Positions 23,216 through 50,980 of a DNA stretch of 64,000 bases are shown piece by piece. The notes beneath the pieces are model-generated. The model searched no databases, was not told the origin of the DNA, and saw nothing but the letters and a program-made list of their open reading frames with translations. Both the position numbers and the translations under genes were made by a program. The first letter of the stretch is position 1. Every line of letters starts with the position of its first letter. This stretch comes from Glandiceps talaboti. Lineage: Eukaryota > Hemichordata > Enteropneusta > Spengelidae. Location: contig NC_135569.1 in assembly GCF_964340395.1 (NCBI RefSeq), positions 15,091,019-15,155,018 of the forward strand. The letters are read 5' to 3'.

Positions 23216-24150
23216 ACTTATCAATTAATATACAAGTGAATGCAGTGACATATCAAGATAAAATATCTCGAAAAACACTTTTTTGTAATGATAAATAACA
23301 TATTCATATCAATGTCAAGTTCACACTTTAAATTACTAGTCTACAATTAATCAAAATAACACTCATAATGACATTCTATTGTCAGTCTGTTACCATACTG
23401 TTATCCAACTTGATAATATTATGTATCTATCATATAATGAATTATGATAATAAACATTTAAACAGTTTGATGATAAACAGTATAATCAGTAACACAAGTA
23501 ATGTTAGGTTTTAATTCTGCACTCAATACTCTAGGTTGACCCTCCTTATTTACATAAATTACAATATATTATTCAAATTACATCCTTCAAAGGTATCATG
23601 TATTAGATTCTTGAACTGACTGTACATTGTCATACTTTTACCGGATCTGTGTCATACAATATGAACGCAATAATGATAATATAAGCCCTGTACAATAAAT
23701 ATTGTCAGACACTTATATAAAAAATTAGGATATTTAAAAGATCTAGCAAATCCAACAAATAATTGGATAATTATAAACTGCAGTCTTCTCTGTAATTTCA
23801 AATTTCCTGTAGTGCATAATCCGTAATTATCAATGTAGGCAGGTAGGTAGGTAGATTTTAGGTGATAATGTAATGTTATGCATGAATGCATGCACTTGCC
23901 AGCGTGAGCTCTGTGTATGTGTATGTGTATGTATGTGTGTGTGTGTGTGTCTATCTGTCTGTCTGTCTGTCTGTCTGTCTGTGTATCTCTGTGTCTGTGT
24001 CTGTGTCTGTGTGTCTGTCTGTCTGTCTCTCTGTCTCTCTGTCTCTCTGTAGTTTAGAGTCAACTACATCCAATAAGATGCTGATGTTCAACCGTTTCTT
24101 CTTTCTTATCAATGTCATGGAACCAATATCATCATGTGATATTATGTCAC

Positions 24151-40722
<16,572 letters not shown>

Positions 40723-40979
40723 TGTTGATGGTTCAATGGCCCAATCACTCAAACAAGCATGCGTCGATTAACTGTTAATTGTGTATTAATACTGTAAATG
40801 TCATGATAAGATTGTCACCGCTATTAATGTGATTAACAAATAATTGGAGATATGAATCATATATTAAAATATTTATGAGCAATTTCTGCTTCTGGATTGC
40901 CTATTCCTTATCTTTTAATACTTCATAAATTTGCATAAACGTACGAAGGCGCTGTTCGAAGGCGCTTGTTTACCTTCCC

Positions 40980-41180
40980 TAAGGCAGGTTATATATTAGG
41001 GATGAGAAGTCTGTCTGTCTCACCATTTTCTCAAAAATGGCTGGCTCAATTCAAACGAAATGTGCTGCACGCATTCTTTAGGGTTATGGCTAGTACTGGC
41101 TAGCTTCTATTAAACATTCGATGAATATTAAATAATTATTTGCGGAATTAATGGTTTTCGCTATTTAGACTATATCTTAA
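40980..41180 (-). repeat. Inverted copy of the palindrome/(CAGA)n element upstream of gene B
   Basis: Orthologous to 22070-22290, at the same place relative to the first exon. Confidence 0.6.
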
Positions 41181-41955
41181 GAATACACGATTCAAATTTG
41201 ATATGTTTTCAAACAAAACAAAGATCAGATATAACATAAGCGATACGTACGTACGTAATGTTTATTCAGTACATTAGGCCACCGGCCCCTAAACACAAAA
41301 AAACAAACAAATATAACAATAAATATATGTATATATATGATATATATGATGTGCTGAAAAGCTTGTTGATGTAGCTTTTAGCTTTAATTTATTTTGCATA
41401 ATTAATGATACATTCATGATATACCAGGGTGCACATGTCTCGAAAAGCTTATTGGTGTAATAATACTTAGTATTAATGAGGTATTTGCATAGTCAATGAT
41501 TTTTAGTAATTAGGCAATATCTTAACTCAACATAAGCTAATAATATAGCTTTTAAATGATTTAGTTGCTGATTTTCAGTATTAAATTAGACTCAAATTAT
41601 GAAGGAAATCTTCTGGATTTTCCAGCTTATAACTATCTCTCCCATGGTCTGAATTTTTGACAGAGATGAACTAGCCATGTGTTGCAATTTTTTCACGTAG
41701 CTTATTTTGTTTATGTTATTATTCTAATTAGTAGTAGATATAATCTACTTGCAAATCTAGTATGTTTGCTTTGAGTTCTTTTGCATTATAGATTTTTCAC
41801 GGTTTCATTTAGTTCAATTCAAAATTCTTGAAAGACACCGTTTTGGTGTGAAAGTAGTCCAAGATTTATAGTCGTCATTGTACTCATTCAAACAGAAACA
41901 TTTTCGCGAAACTGAACATTACATGAAGGTTTACTTTTGAATGATTTAAACTTAC

Positions 41956-42061
41956 CAGGATCATGAGATGTTGTGGCGTTACATCTAACAAAGAACACAC
42001 CAAAGCAAATGGCAAGAGTAAAACAGGCACTGCTATGAAACTTTAATGTTGTCAGGTCCAT
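41956..42061 (-). CDS. Alternative first exon for gene B, or orphan exon 1 of a lost copy
   Basis: Encodes 35 residues starting MDLTTLKFHSSACFTLAI, with a hydrophobic signal core and a phase 1 donor (G|GTAAG), as in the other two first exons. An in-frame ATG exists upstream at 42106. The exon could splice to the LamG exon at 37921 from its own promoter, giving gene B an alternative signal peptide, or it may be left over from the third unit. Confidence 0.55.
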
Positions 42062-43939
42062 TGTTGGTGGTATGGTCGCACTCTCTTCACTTTGTAACAG
42101 TAACATATTGTACGCCTACGTATATATGATACTAATCCCATTCAAGGTATCGCAATTTCAATAATGAATATTTACACTTAGAGAAAAATGTGCTGATAAC
42201 TGTCAATATGATTTATATGTCACAATAAAGATTATTACCGTTGGTATCATTATTAAATTAATATATGGATATATGATACATACGATAAAATATTTATAAG
42301 CAATTTACTTCGACTTGTTTGCCTATCTGTTAGTACCTAATTAATATGTGTAAACATAGTGAACTGTTCAAAAGAGCTACTGTGTGAATATATGGCTTAA
42401 TACATGTAAGTTAGTTACAATGAGGTCATTTCTCAGCATACACAATTGTCATAAATGATGATCGTAACCTAACTTCTTTTGGTTTTTTGTTATTAGGCAA
42501 TCAGGATATTTTAACAGATATTTCCATATTCCATTACAAAAGATTTTAATTTCTGACGATAATCGTGACCTACTTAATATATGATTCCTTAACAGTTATG
42601 TTTTGCAGAAGACGAACACATCAGACCAATCCACTCCCCTTTTAAACATCACAACACGTTTCGGCTATCTTTGTAGTAATGTATTTAATTCCGTAAGAGT
42701 CCCAACATTTGGATGGTAGACTGTAATTTTCTATTTAAATTTCACTTCCTGTACATGTATTTCAATGTAATGTTGGACAACTCGAAATGATTGCAATGAG
42801 AAATCGTTTAAAACTGAGCTTCATCTCACTGTTTCAAATCCAACCAGTAGGTTCTCTATACTGTTCCGAATATATGCGTATACTATTCACTGTTTGGATA
42901 CTGGGTGGTATAGTATACAAAATTATACACTGTACATGTACTATGCACATTCACATCTTTCTTATATTTTTTATTAAGTAATATTGCTATTGTAATCAGA
43001 AGTGTGTATTTCTAATCAGCCAACCCGTCAATATAGCACCAGAGTACATACCGTTGGTCCAAAAAATTCAAATAGTTTCAACTTTGGGTGGTGGGTGGTG
43101 TGTGTGGGGAGGTGGGGTGGGGTACGACACCCCCGCCAATACTGTTCCATCAGAAGAACAACAACCATTTCCATGAGAAATGTCATTGATCTTGTGGTAT
43201 GCGGAATGCAATGTATTGGCCAGACTATCCACGAATTAAGAACAAGATCGAAAAGATAAGGGTTTGACCTAGTAGAGTAGCAGAACATTTTAAATCATTC
43301 AATGATATGGAATTGATTTGGCAAAATACAGAACAAAAATGTTTCTTTCCGATAAACATGACTTCAGAAAATAGAGTAAGTAGCTAAGGGCGGAATTGTT
43401 TAATTTTGTTTTACCGTATTTTTTTGAAAGGACTGCAACCCAAGATAAGATACTCGTCGGTCACAATACTTCCGTGAGAGTTTGATGAGGTGTAAAAGAA
43501 GTAAATGAAAACAATTATATGTTAAGTATGTGAACACTTTATGCAGACTGTACTGTTATAGTCTAAAAAGATACTGTATTTGTATTACTTTATATTAGTA
43601 GCTATGGCTATGAGGTGCTCAAAACTTTTACTATAGTATCCTTGTAACCATGGTAATGAACAGCTCTATGTTCTATTAAATTATGGCTGATGTTTAGGGT
43701 TATATATCATAATCTCACACCATATCATCAAATCGTTGCTGACAACCATGTGGTATACAGTGAAGTAATTGTCAGTTGTGAGGAAAGAAGTGGTCTCACA
43801 GGAGTAAAACGGTAAAGACTAATTTCGTTTAAATCATGCCTAAGGGAAATAGTGGGGGGAAAATATAAACAGAAATTTGTACTAATTTTGCACCAGACCT
43901 GTCAGCTATTAACACTTTCCATCCAATACTGTAGTTTAT

Positions 43940-44760
43940 ACAATTGTCAAACAGATGCAAAATATGTTGGGAAACACTTCTATGTAATACATTAATATGA
44001 CAAACATGGTATTCTTTGAAGTTATTCATTTAAATGTTAATTTCACACTTTAAAATACAAATCTACAACTAATCAATAACACACTACTAATGACTTTGCT
44101 AGCCTGTTACCATACTGTTATCCAACTTGATAATGTTATGTATCATATAATTAATTATGATAATAAACATTTAAACAGTTTGATGATAAACAGTATACTT
44201 AGTAACACAAGTCTTGTCAGGTTTTAATTCTGCACTCAATACTCTAGGTTGTCTCTCCTTACTTGAACAAATTACATTATATTATTAAATTACATCATTC
44301 AAAGATATCATATATTAGATTCTTAAACTGACTGTACATTTGTGATACTTTTACCTCACCACAATATCATAAAATATTACCTACACTAATATACAGATAC
44401 TGTAATCTATATGTCATGACATTTTGTATTTGTTAAGATATATTAATATTTATATTCATAATTTACTTTATATAACATTAACAAAAGACGGCGTTACTTT
44501 TTGCAAACCTGTGGTAACCCCTCTAAATGTTGGCAAATTGTGAAAAAGGCTTGTCCCAAATAACCAGCAAATTTCAATCATGAAGCTGTATTAATATAAC
44601 CCCCACCCCCACCCTCAGGGATTCAAACTTGAAGCCGTGCCATGCCAAATTCAATATAGTTTGGTACATACTTCAAACTTTCATAATCGTATATGTTCTG
44701 TTGCACTCCAACAATTATTGTGTGTAGGAATGAAAACCTAAAGACGTTGCTCAGATTACG
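43940..44760. pseudogene. Relic of a third gene unit
   Basis: 43950-44340 matches the 3' flanks at about 80-460 and 23250-23640. 44395-44530 then jumps to sequence matching intron DNA at 15840-15970 and 30060-30190, and 44620-44740 resembles 16960-17080. The exons in between are gone, so a third copy lost nearly all of its coding part by deletion. Confidence 0.7.
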
Positions 44761-45072
44761 GAAGACATTCATTTCAAATCTGGTTTAATAAATGGTTTGA
44801 TAACTTGGTTATACTAAATTCATTCCATTTGGTATCCTCATTTGTCATGTCTAGTGGTCACAATTAGTCAAATAAATTATCCATAATTATGTCACCGATA
44901 ATGTACCATACACAAACTATACTCTCCCATCTAAGTACATTTAAGATGAACAAACTGATACAAATTTCAAAGTTTCTCTCCAATTAGCTGCACATAACGA
45001 CATTTAAAAGTAAATTGATACAATGAGTAACACTGAAGTAAAATACTTTCTCTATGTGCTACACTCATGTAT

Positions 45073-45198
45073 AGCATTCGTATCAAGTGTAAAAGTATAC
45101 TGTTTCAATTGATTTATTTACAAGCCTAGCATGTGGCCTTTCTTAATGTGGTCAATTGGCAAATGAAACAGTATACTTTTACACTTGATTTGGATGCT
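45073..45198. mobile_element. 126-bp hairpin element upstream of TTI1
   Basis: A perfect 26-nt inverted repeat (45082-45107 and 45164-45189) extends imperfectly outward, around a 56-nt loop. MITE-like; no coding capacity. Confidence 0.65.
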
Positions 45199-45888
45199 TT
45201 AAATGAATGTGGTACAAACCAAAAATCGCCTTACTTTAGTGTTAAGGGTTGTAAATATTGTACAGTGTTGATTCAGCACAGAAAGATATCTCCCAGAACA
45301 TAAGAGATAAAGCAAATTGATGATGTAACCGCTCACATGGTAATTTAGATAAGAGGAGAAGGGTGGACAGTATGTCTTTTATTTAGTCAATACAGTGTGA
45401 ATTATATGCAGCTAGAAAAGAAAAAGGAGGGGGGAGAAGAAGGGGACACAAAAAATCAGTCAATTGATCAATATCACACTCAGAAGAAGTTTTAGTTCAC
45501 CACAAAAATTAATTAATCAATCAATCTATCTATCTATCTATCTATAAATCTGTCAGTCTGTCAGTCAGTCTATCGATTGTTCGATCAATAACATGCTCGC
45601 TGCCCCCTGTGTACAGTGTCAGATTTCTGTATCAAAATGGAGGGAGCCCTCTGACGACAGAACCCGAACGGAAGTTAGAAGCAAAAAAAAAAACATGGCT
45701 GCGCCCAAGGAGAAACATGCCGTGTGGGTTTTCCTGGGCTGTAGACCTTCCCTGTGGAGTTTGTCTTACTAAACTGCCGAAATGCAAGTGGTGGAAGAAG
45801 AAATACTAAGTCGCGAGCCTTGCGTCTGAAATTAAGTCGAAATAAGCCGACTGATAAAACCTGTACACGTACCCGAGTGAAGAAAAAC

Positions 45889-46079
45889 ATGACGCCGCAA
45901 GGGACCTTTGACAAACTTCGACCGATTTGTGTAGCGATCACAAAAAGACATTCGATCGAGGACATCCGGAGATTGAGTGACGAACTCGAGAACAGTGATA
46001 AGGGGGATATCGAACGGTTACATGAGTATATATTATTCCCGTTACGGTATATTTTGAAACTTCCCCCAAATCAAAAACC
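45889..46079 (+). CDS. TTI1: TTI1 exon 1
   Basis: 191 nt with the start codon, reading [20 protein letters not shown] and onward. It ends in phase 2 at CC|GTAAGT. Confidence 0.9.
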
Positions 46080-49000
46080 GTAAGTAGAATGATTCATCTA
46101 TTCATCTATTTATCAATAGTACTTATTTGTTTATTTGTATATGATATATCGAGGAAAGTGGGTTATACTTCCATTGTTTATATTGAGGCGTCTCAAGTTG
46201 TCAGTGCATGCAGTGTCAGCATGGATCAGTGTGATGTCATTGATAGGCACTTTTAAGCTTTCACCAGTACATAACCATGGTAACGGTAGCTGCAATAATT
46301 GTAGCGTCTCGCTGCGGTTTTGAGGGTTTTCAATTTCGTCTGTTTTGGTGACTTCTAAAGTTTTAGTGTTAACCGTTAGGTGCGGGTTAAACACTAAAAC
46401 TTAAAAAGTCACCAAAACAGACGAAAAAAAACCTCAAAACCGCAGCAAGACGCTATAATTATTGCAGGTATGGTAACGATTGCAAAAAAAACCGTACTGG
46501 CACTGCACTACTGGTCACCTTTGTAAAATTGGATCTGTTGTAGTTATTTTGTTTATAGATTTATTTTCCAAAAACTTGTTTTCTGGAAATGATAACTATA
46601 ATGTAACTTGTAAGTGAACGTATAAAGTCTCTGTCCTGTTATTGTGTTGACCAATTTATTTAAATTTCTGTCATATTTATGTGTATGTCTTTTGATAGTC
46701 GAGTGTCACTGCAAGTCTTCTGCAATGTAACTCTCAGAGTCCTGGCATAGTTTGTTTGTTTCTTTTAAGAATACCTCAGTGTACAGAAGACCTCTCCTAA
46801 GTCACATTTGCCAACTTTATTTTAGAGACATTATGCAATGTAGAATTGATGAAAAGGACTGGGTCTGTATGCAACTATTTCAAGATCAAATATGTCTCAT
46901 CTTTGTTGCCCATTGATAGGGGAATAGGCCTTTACCTCATGAAGGCTTCTTAGAATCTACATTTGTACTGACCTGTATTCCTCGATTTTCATACATGCAA
47001 TGATGCACATATAAATCATATTGCAAAGATCTACAAATTACTTTACTGTAAGATTTTGAAAGGGATTCAGAAGAGTTGAAATTGGTGCAAAATGAATCGC
47101 CATCTGTTAAAAGTAATGTCTACAGACAGTTCTATGCATTAATCTCTTTTAGGTCGCAAGAAACATGTGAAGCAACTGTCAAGTGTATAACACAAGTTAT
47201 AGAGTTCTGTAGTGTTAGTAAATGGGAGTTGTTACAAGATTTATTAACTCATCTCACAGTCCTCATTAGTTGTCCAACAAACTATGGTCAAGGTAGGTGT
47301 ACATCATACATGTAATGTTAGATTAGTTCAAACTATGGTCAAGGTAGGTGTACATCATACATGTAATGTTAGATTAGTTCAAACTATGGTCAAGGTAGGT
47401 GTACATCATACATGTAATGTTAGATTAGTTCAAACTATATAGACAAGGTACATGTATTCTTAGATTAGTTTTAGACGAGGTAAGTACATGTATTCTTAGA
47501 TTAGTTCAAACTATATAGACAAGGTAGGTACATGTATTCTTAGATTAGTTCAAACTATATAGACAAGGTAGGTACATGTATTCTTAGATTAGTTCAAACT
47601 ATATAGACGAGGTAGGTACATGTATTCTTAGACTAGTTCAAACTATATAGACAAGGTAAGTACACGTATTCTTAGATTAGTTCAACCCATACAGACATGG
47701 TAGGTACATCTATTCTTAGACTGCCGTTGTTCAAACTATATACATGTAGACAAGGTAAATACACGTATTCATAAACTAGCTAGTTCAAATACTTGTTCTA
47801 CATAACATTGTCATAAGAAGGCTTAAATTGGCACAAGCTGAGTACCGGGTATATAAGATTATTATTTCAGTTAAAATACATAAAACTTTGATTAAACTAC
47901 TCTGAGTACAATGTTAATGTCAATGTATGCCTTCTATGACATTCATGATAACAATTTTCTGGCACAGTTAGAACAGTGGAGGGTTTCCTCAGCAGTTTTT
48001 TTATGTGTGCAACAAATTACATCATCAATCGTTGATAAGGATGAATATCTTAATTTGATACCAGCCTTTAGTTCCGCCAGTTGCAAGCGATGGTTAGAAT
48101 GCGGCAATAAGTTGAAGAATTGCAATTACCTTTGAAGTATACAGCGAAAATTATGTCCACGCAACCTCATATAAATTTGGCTTGTGCCCCTTTAATTTTT
48201 AAAACATCTGTCAGTGAGTTCACTCACATTTGCTTAAACTTAGCTTGGACGAGTGTACCAGAGTTCTCCCTTTTTACTGTAATGGATTTTATGACTTCTC
48301 TTGTACATGTATGTTTGTAGCCTAGAGTCAAGTCATGTAGATTTTGGCTATCACCCCGCCCCTCCCCTAGTCGAGAGTCAAGTCATGTAGATTTTGGCTA
48401 TCACCCCGCCCCTCCCCTAGTCTAGAGTCAAGTCGTGTAGATTTTGGCTATCACCCAGCCCCTCCCCTAGTCTAGAGTCAAGTCATGTAGATTTTGGCTA
48501 TCACCCCGCCCCTCCCCTAGCCTAGAGTCAAGTCATGTAGATTTTGGCTATCACCCTGCCCCTCCCCTAGTCTAGAGTCAAGTCATGTAGATTTTGGCTA
48601 TCACCCCGCCCCTCCCCTAGCCTAGAGTCAAGTCATGTAGATTTTGGCTATCACCCCGCCCCTCCCCTAGTCTAGAGTCAAGTCATGTAGATTTTGGCTA
48701 TCACCCCGCCCCTCCCCTAGTCTAGAGTCAAGTCATGTAGATTTTGGCTATCACCCCGCCCCTCCCCTAGTCTAGAGTCAAGTCGTGTAGATTTTGGCTA
48801 TCACCCCGCCTCTCCCCTAGCCTAGAGTCAAGTCATGTAGATTTTGGCTATCACCCCGCCCCTCCCCTAGCCTAGAGTCAAGTCCTGTAGATTTTGGCTA
48901 TCACCCCGCCTCTCCCCTAGCCTAGAGTCAAGTTGTGTAGATTTTGGCTATCACCCTCTCCCCTAGCCTAGAGTCAAGTCGTGTAGATTTTGGCTATCAC

Positions 49001-50934
49001 CCTCTCCACTAGCCTAGAGTCAATTCATAGGGAGATTTTTGCTATCACCCCCTCCCCACAGCCCAACATTTCATTGCTGTATTCAAACGTAAAATTAGAC
49101 TTACAATTTCACACAACAATGGTTCAACCTCTCTTTAGGTACATGTATGTCTAAGTCCATCATGAAATTTATCCCTTTGTGATTGACTTTGTGATTATCA
49201 TTGAATATGGTAATTATAATTACTTTGCACATTTCCAGTGACCCCTCTCCTTAGTGATTATATTCACTGGTTCTAATCAAAAGAGTACTATGATGGGTTA
49301 ATTCTAGCAAACCTCTATAAACCCAACAAGCTATGGCATACACTTAAACAGATTATTCCACAGAGTCAGCGTAAAGATATTCATGAACTGAACATTGATA
49401 ATAAGATCGTAAATGAACCTAAATCCATTGTATCTGTATTCAATGAATTCTTTAGTACCATTGGTGCAAAACTAACTTGCAAATTTTCCTCTGTAAATCT
49501 TATTAACACCTGTCAACCAAATCATGATGTCAAACAGTGTAGTCCATTTGCCTTTGAAAAAATATGTCCAGCTGGCATTGAAAGAGAACTCAACAAACTT
49601 TCTGCTAAGAAAGCTGGAAGGATTGACTGCATACCCAGTAGGGTTTGCAAACTCGTTGCCTCCGAGATTATGTGTATTTTCAATTTGCCATATCTTTTAC
49701 AACAATTCATCATTTTAGATACTATAAAAGCGAAAATCTTGATTGATATTTCTTCCTCTGTGCTACCAGAATCAATTTTGGAATTATTGATAGGAATACT
49801 GATTTTTTCGGTGATTTTTGTGAGAACTACTTGACCCCGAGGTCGTAAATTTCATCTAAATTACATCTAAAGTCCTTCAAATGCAAATAGCGGACTAAAT
49901 GGTGAAGCATGTCCAGGCTTTTAAATACCTTGGTGTCTGGATTGACTCACTCCCACTTAAATCACAGGAGCTTGAAATTGGCCATATTTGTTTACAAATA
50001 GTTGTTTTTGTTTATTGTTTATGTTCTTTATGTATGGCCAATTTCAAGCCCCCTGTGCTTAATTTGGGCCAAACACACATAACTAAGATGTGTAGCAAAA
50101 TATCACAAAGCCTGGGTGTGCTTAGGAGGGTAAGACCATACCTTACATTTGATACCACAAAGATGCTTTATAATGCGATGGTACTGCCACTGTTTGACTA
50201 CACTGCAGTAGTGTGGTCAAACAGTGGTACGACTTTGCTGACCAGACTTCAGAGGCTCCAAAATAGAGCAGCCAGGATAATCCTTCAGTGTGGGCCTAGG
50301 ACCCACTTTTTTACTATGTTAGAAAGTTCAAATTGGTTGTCATGTAGTGAGCGGTTTGCATTTCAGAAGGTGTGTATTTTATTTTAAAGTTCTTCATAAA
50401 TTGTCACCTCTGTGTCTTACTAAATATGTAAAGAGATGAAGTACGTAACTATTCCACCAGACAAAGATCCAATCTCAATACGCATGTGCCAAAAATTAGC
50501 AGTAATTCCAGCAAGAGAACCCTTTTAAATACTCTGGAGCTGTTTTATGTAACAGTCTACCAACACATATTAAGCAGTGCAAAACAATTCATACTTTTAG
50601 AAATACATACATAAAACATATTATGTCAGAGAGGATGACTTCCAGTATGGTGTAACTGGATGGCGGTGTAAATTTATCCTTTGTTATTGTTGCTTTTTCA
50701 TCTTGTCTTTGTTAAAAGACTTTCGCATTGTTTGTAATCTCTTTTTGTGTGGTATGTAATGTTTTTTTGTGTGTGTGGTAACAGGGCCCAGGTGGAAATC
50801 AGCTTCTGTTGTTTCCTGGCTACCCTGTTCTTAAATAAATTTTACTACTACTACTACTACTACTACTACTGCTGCTACTACTACTACTACCACTACCACT
50901 ACCACTACTACTACCACTACCACTACCACTACCA

Positions 50935-50980
<46 letters not shown>

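Larger units (their letters stand above)
42062..45888. other. Intergenic region between the gene A/B cluster and TTI1
   Basis: The two sides are transcribed divergently. It contains the third-unit relic, a 126-bp hairpin, small (CTAT)n runs near 45522-45545 and a segment at 43021-43130 resembling 33047-33150. No other gene is supported. The TTI1 promoter should lie in about 45300-45888; no clear TATA box was found. Confidence 0.55.

Noticed and set aside
45754-45888. Longer TTI1 N terminus starting at the upstream in-frame ATG
   Set aside because: The extra 45 residues are basic and unlike any TTI1 N terminus. The ATG at 45889 places LRPICV at the usual distance from the start.
47911-48135. 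74-codon plus-strand frame in TTI1 intron 2
   Set aside because: No TTI1 similarity, no splice sites with matching phase, and exon 2 already joins exon 3 in phase.
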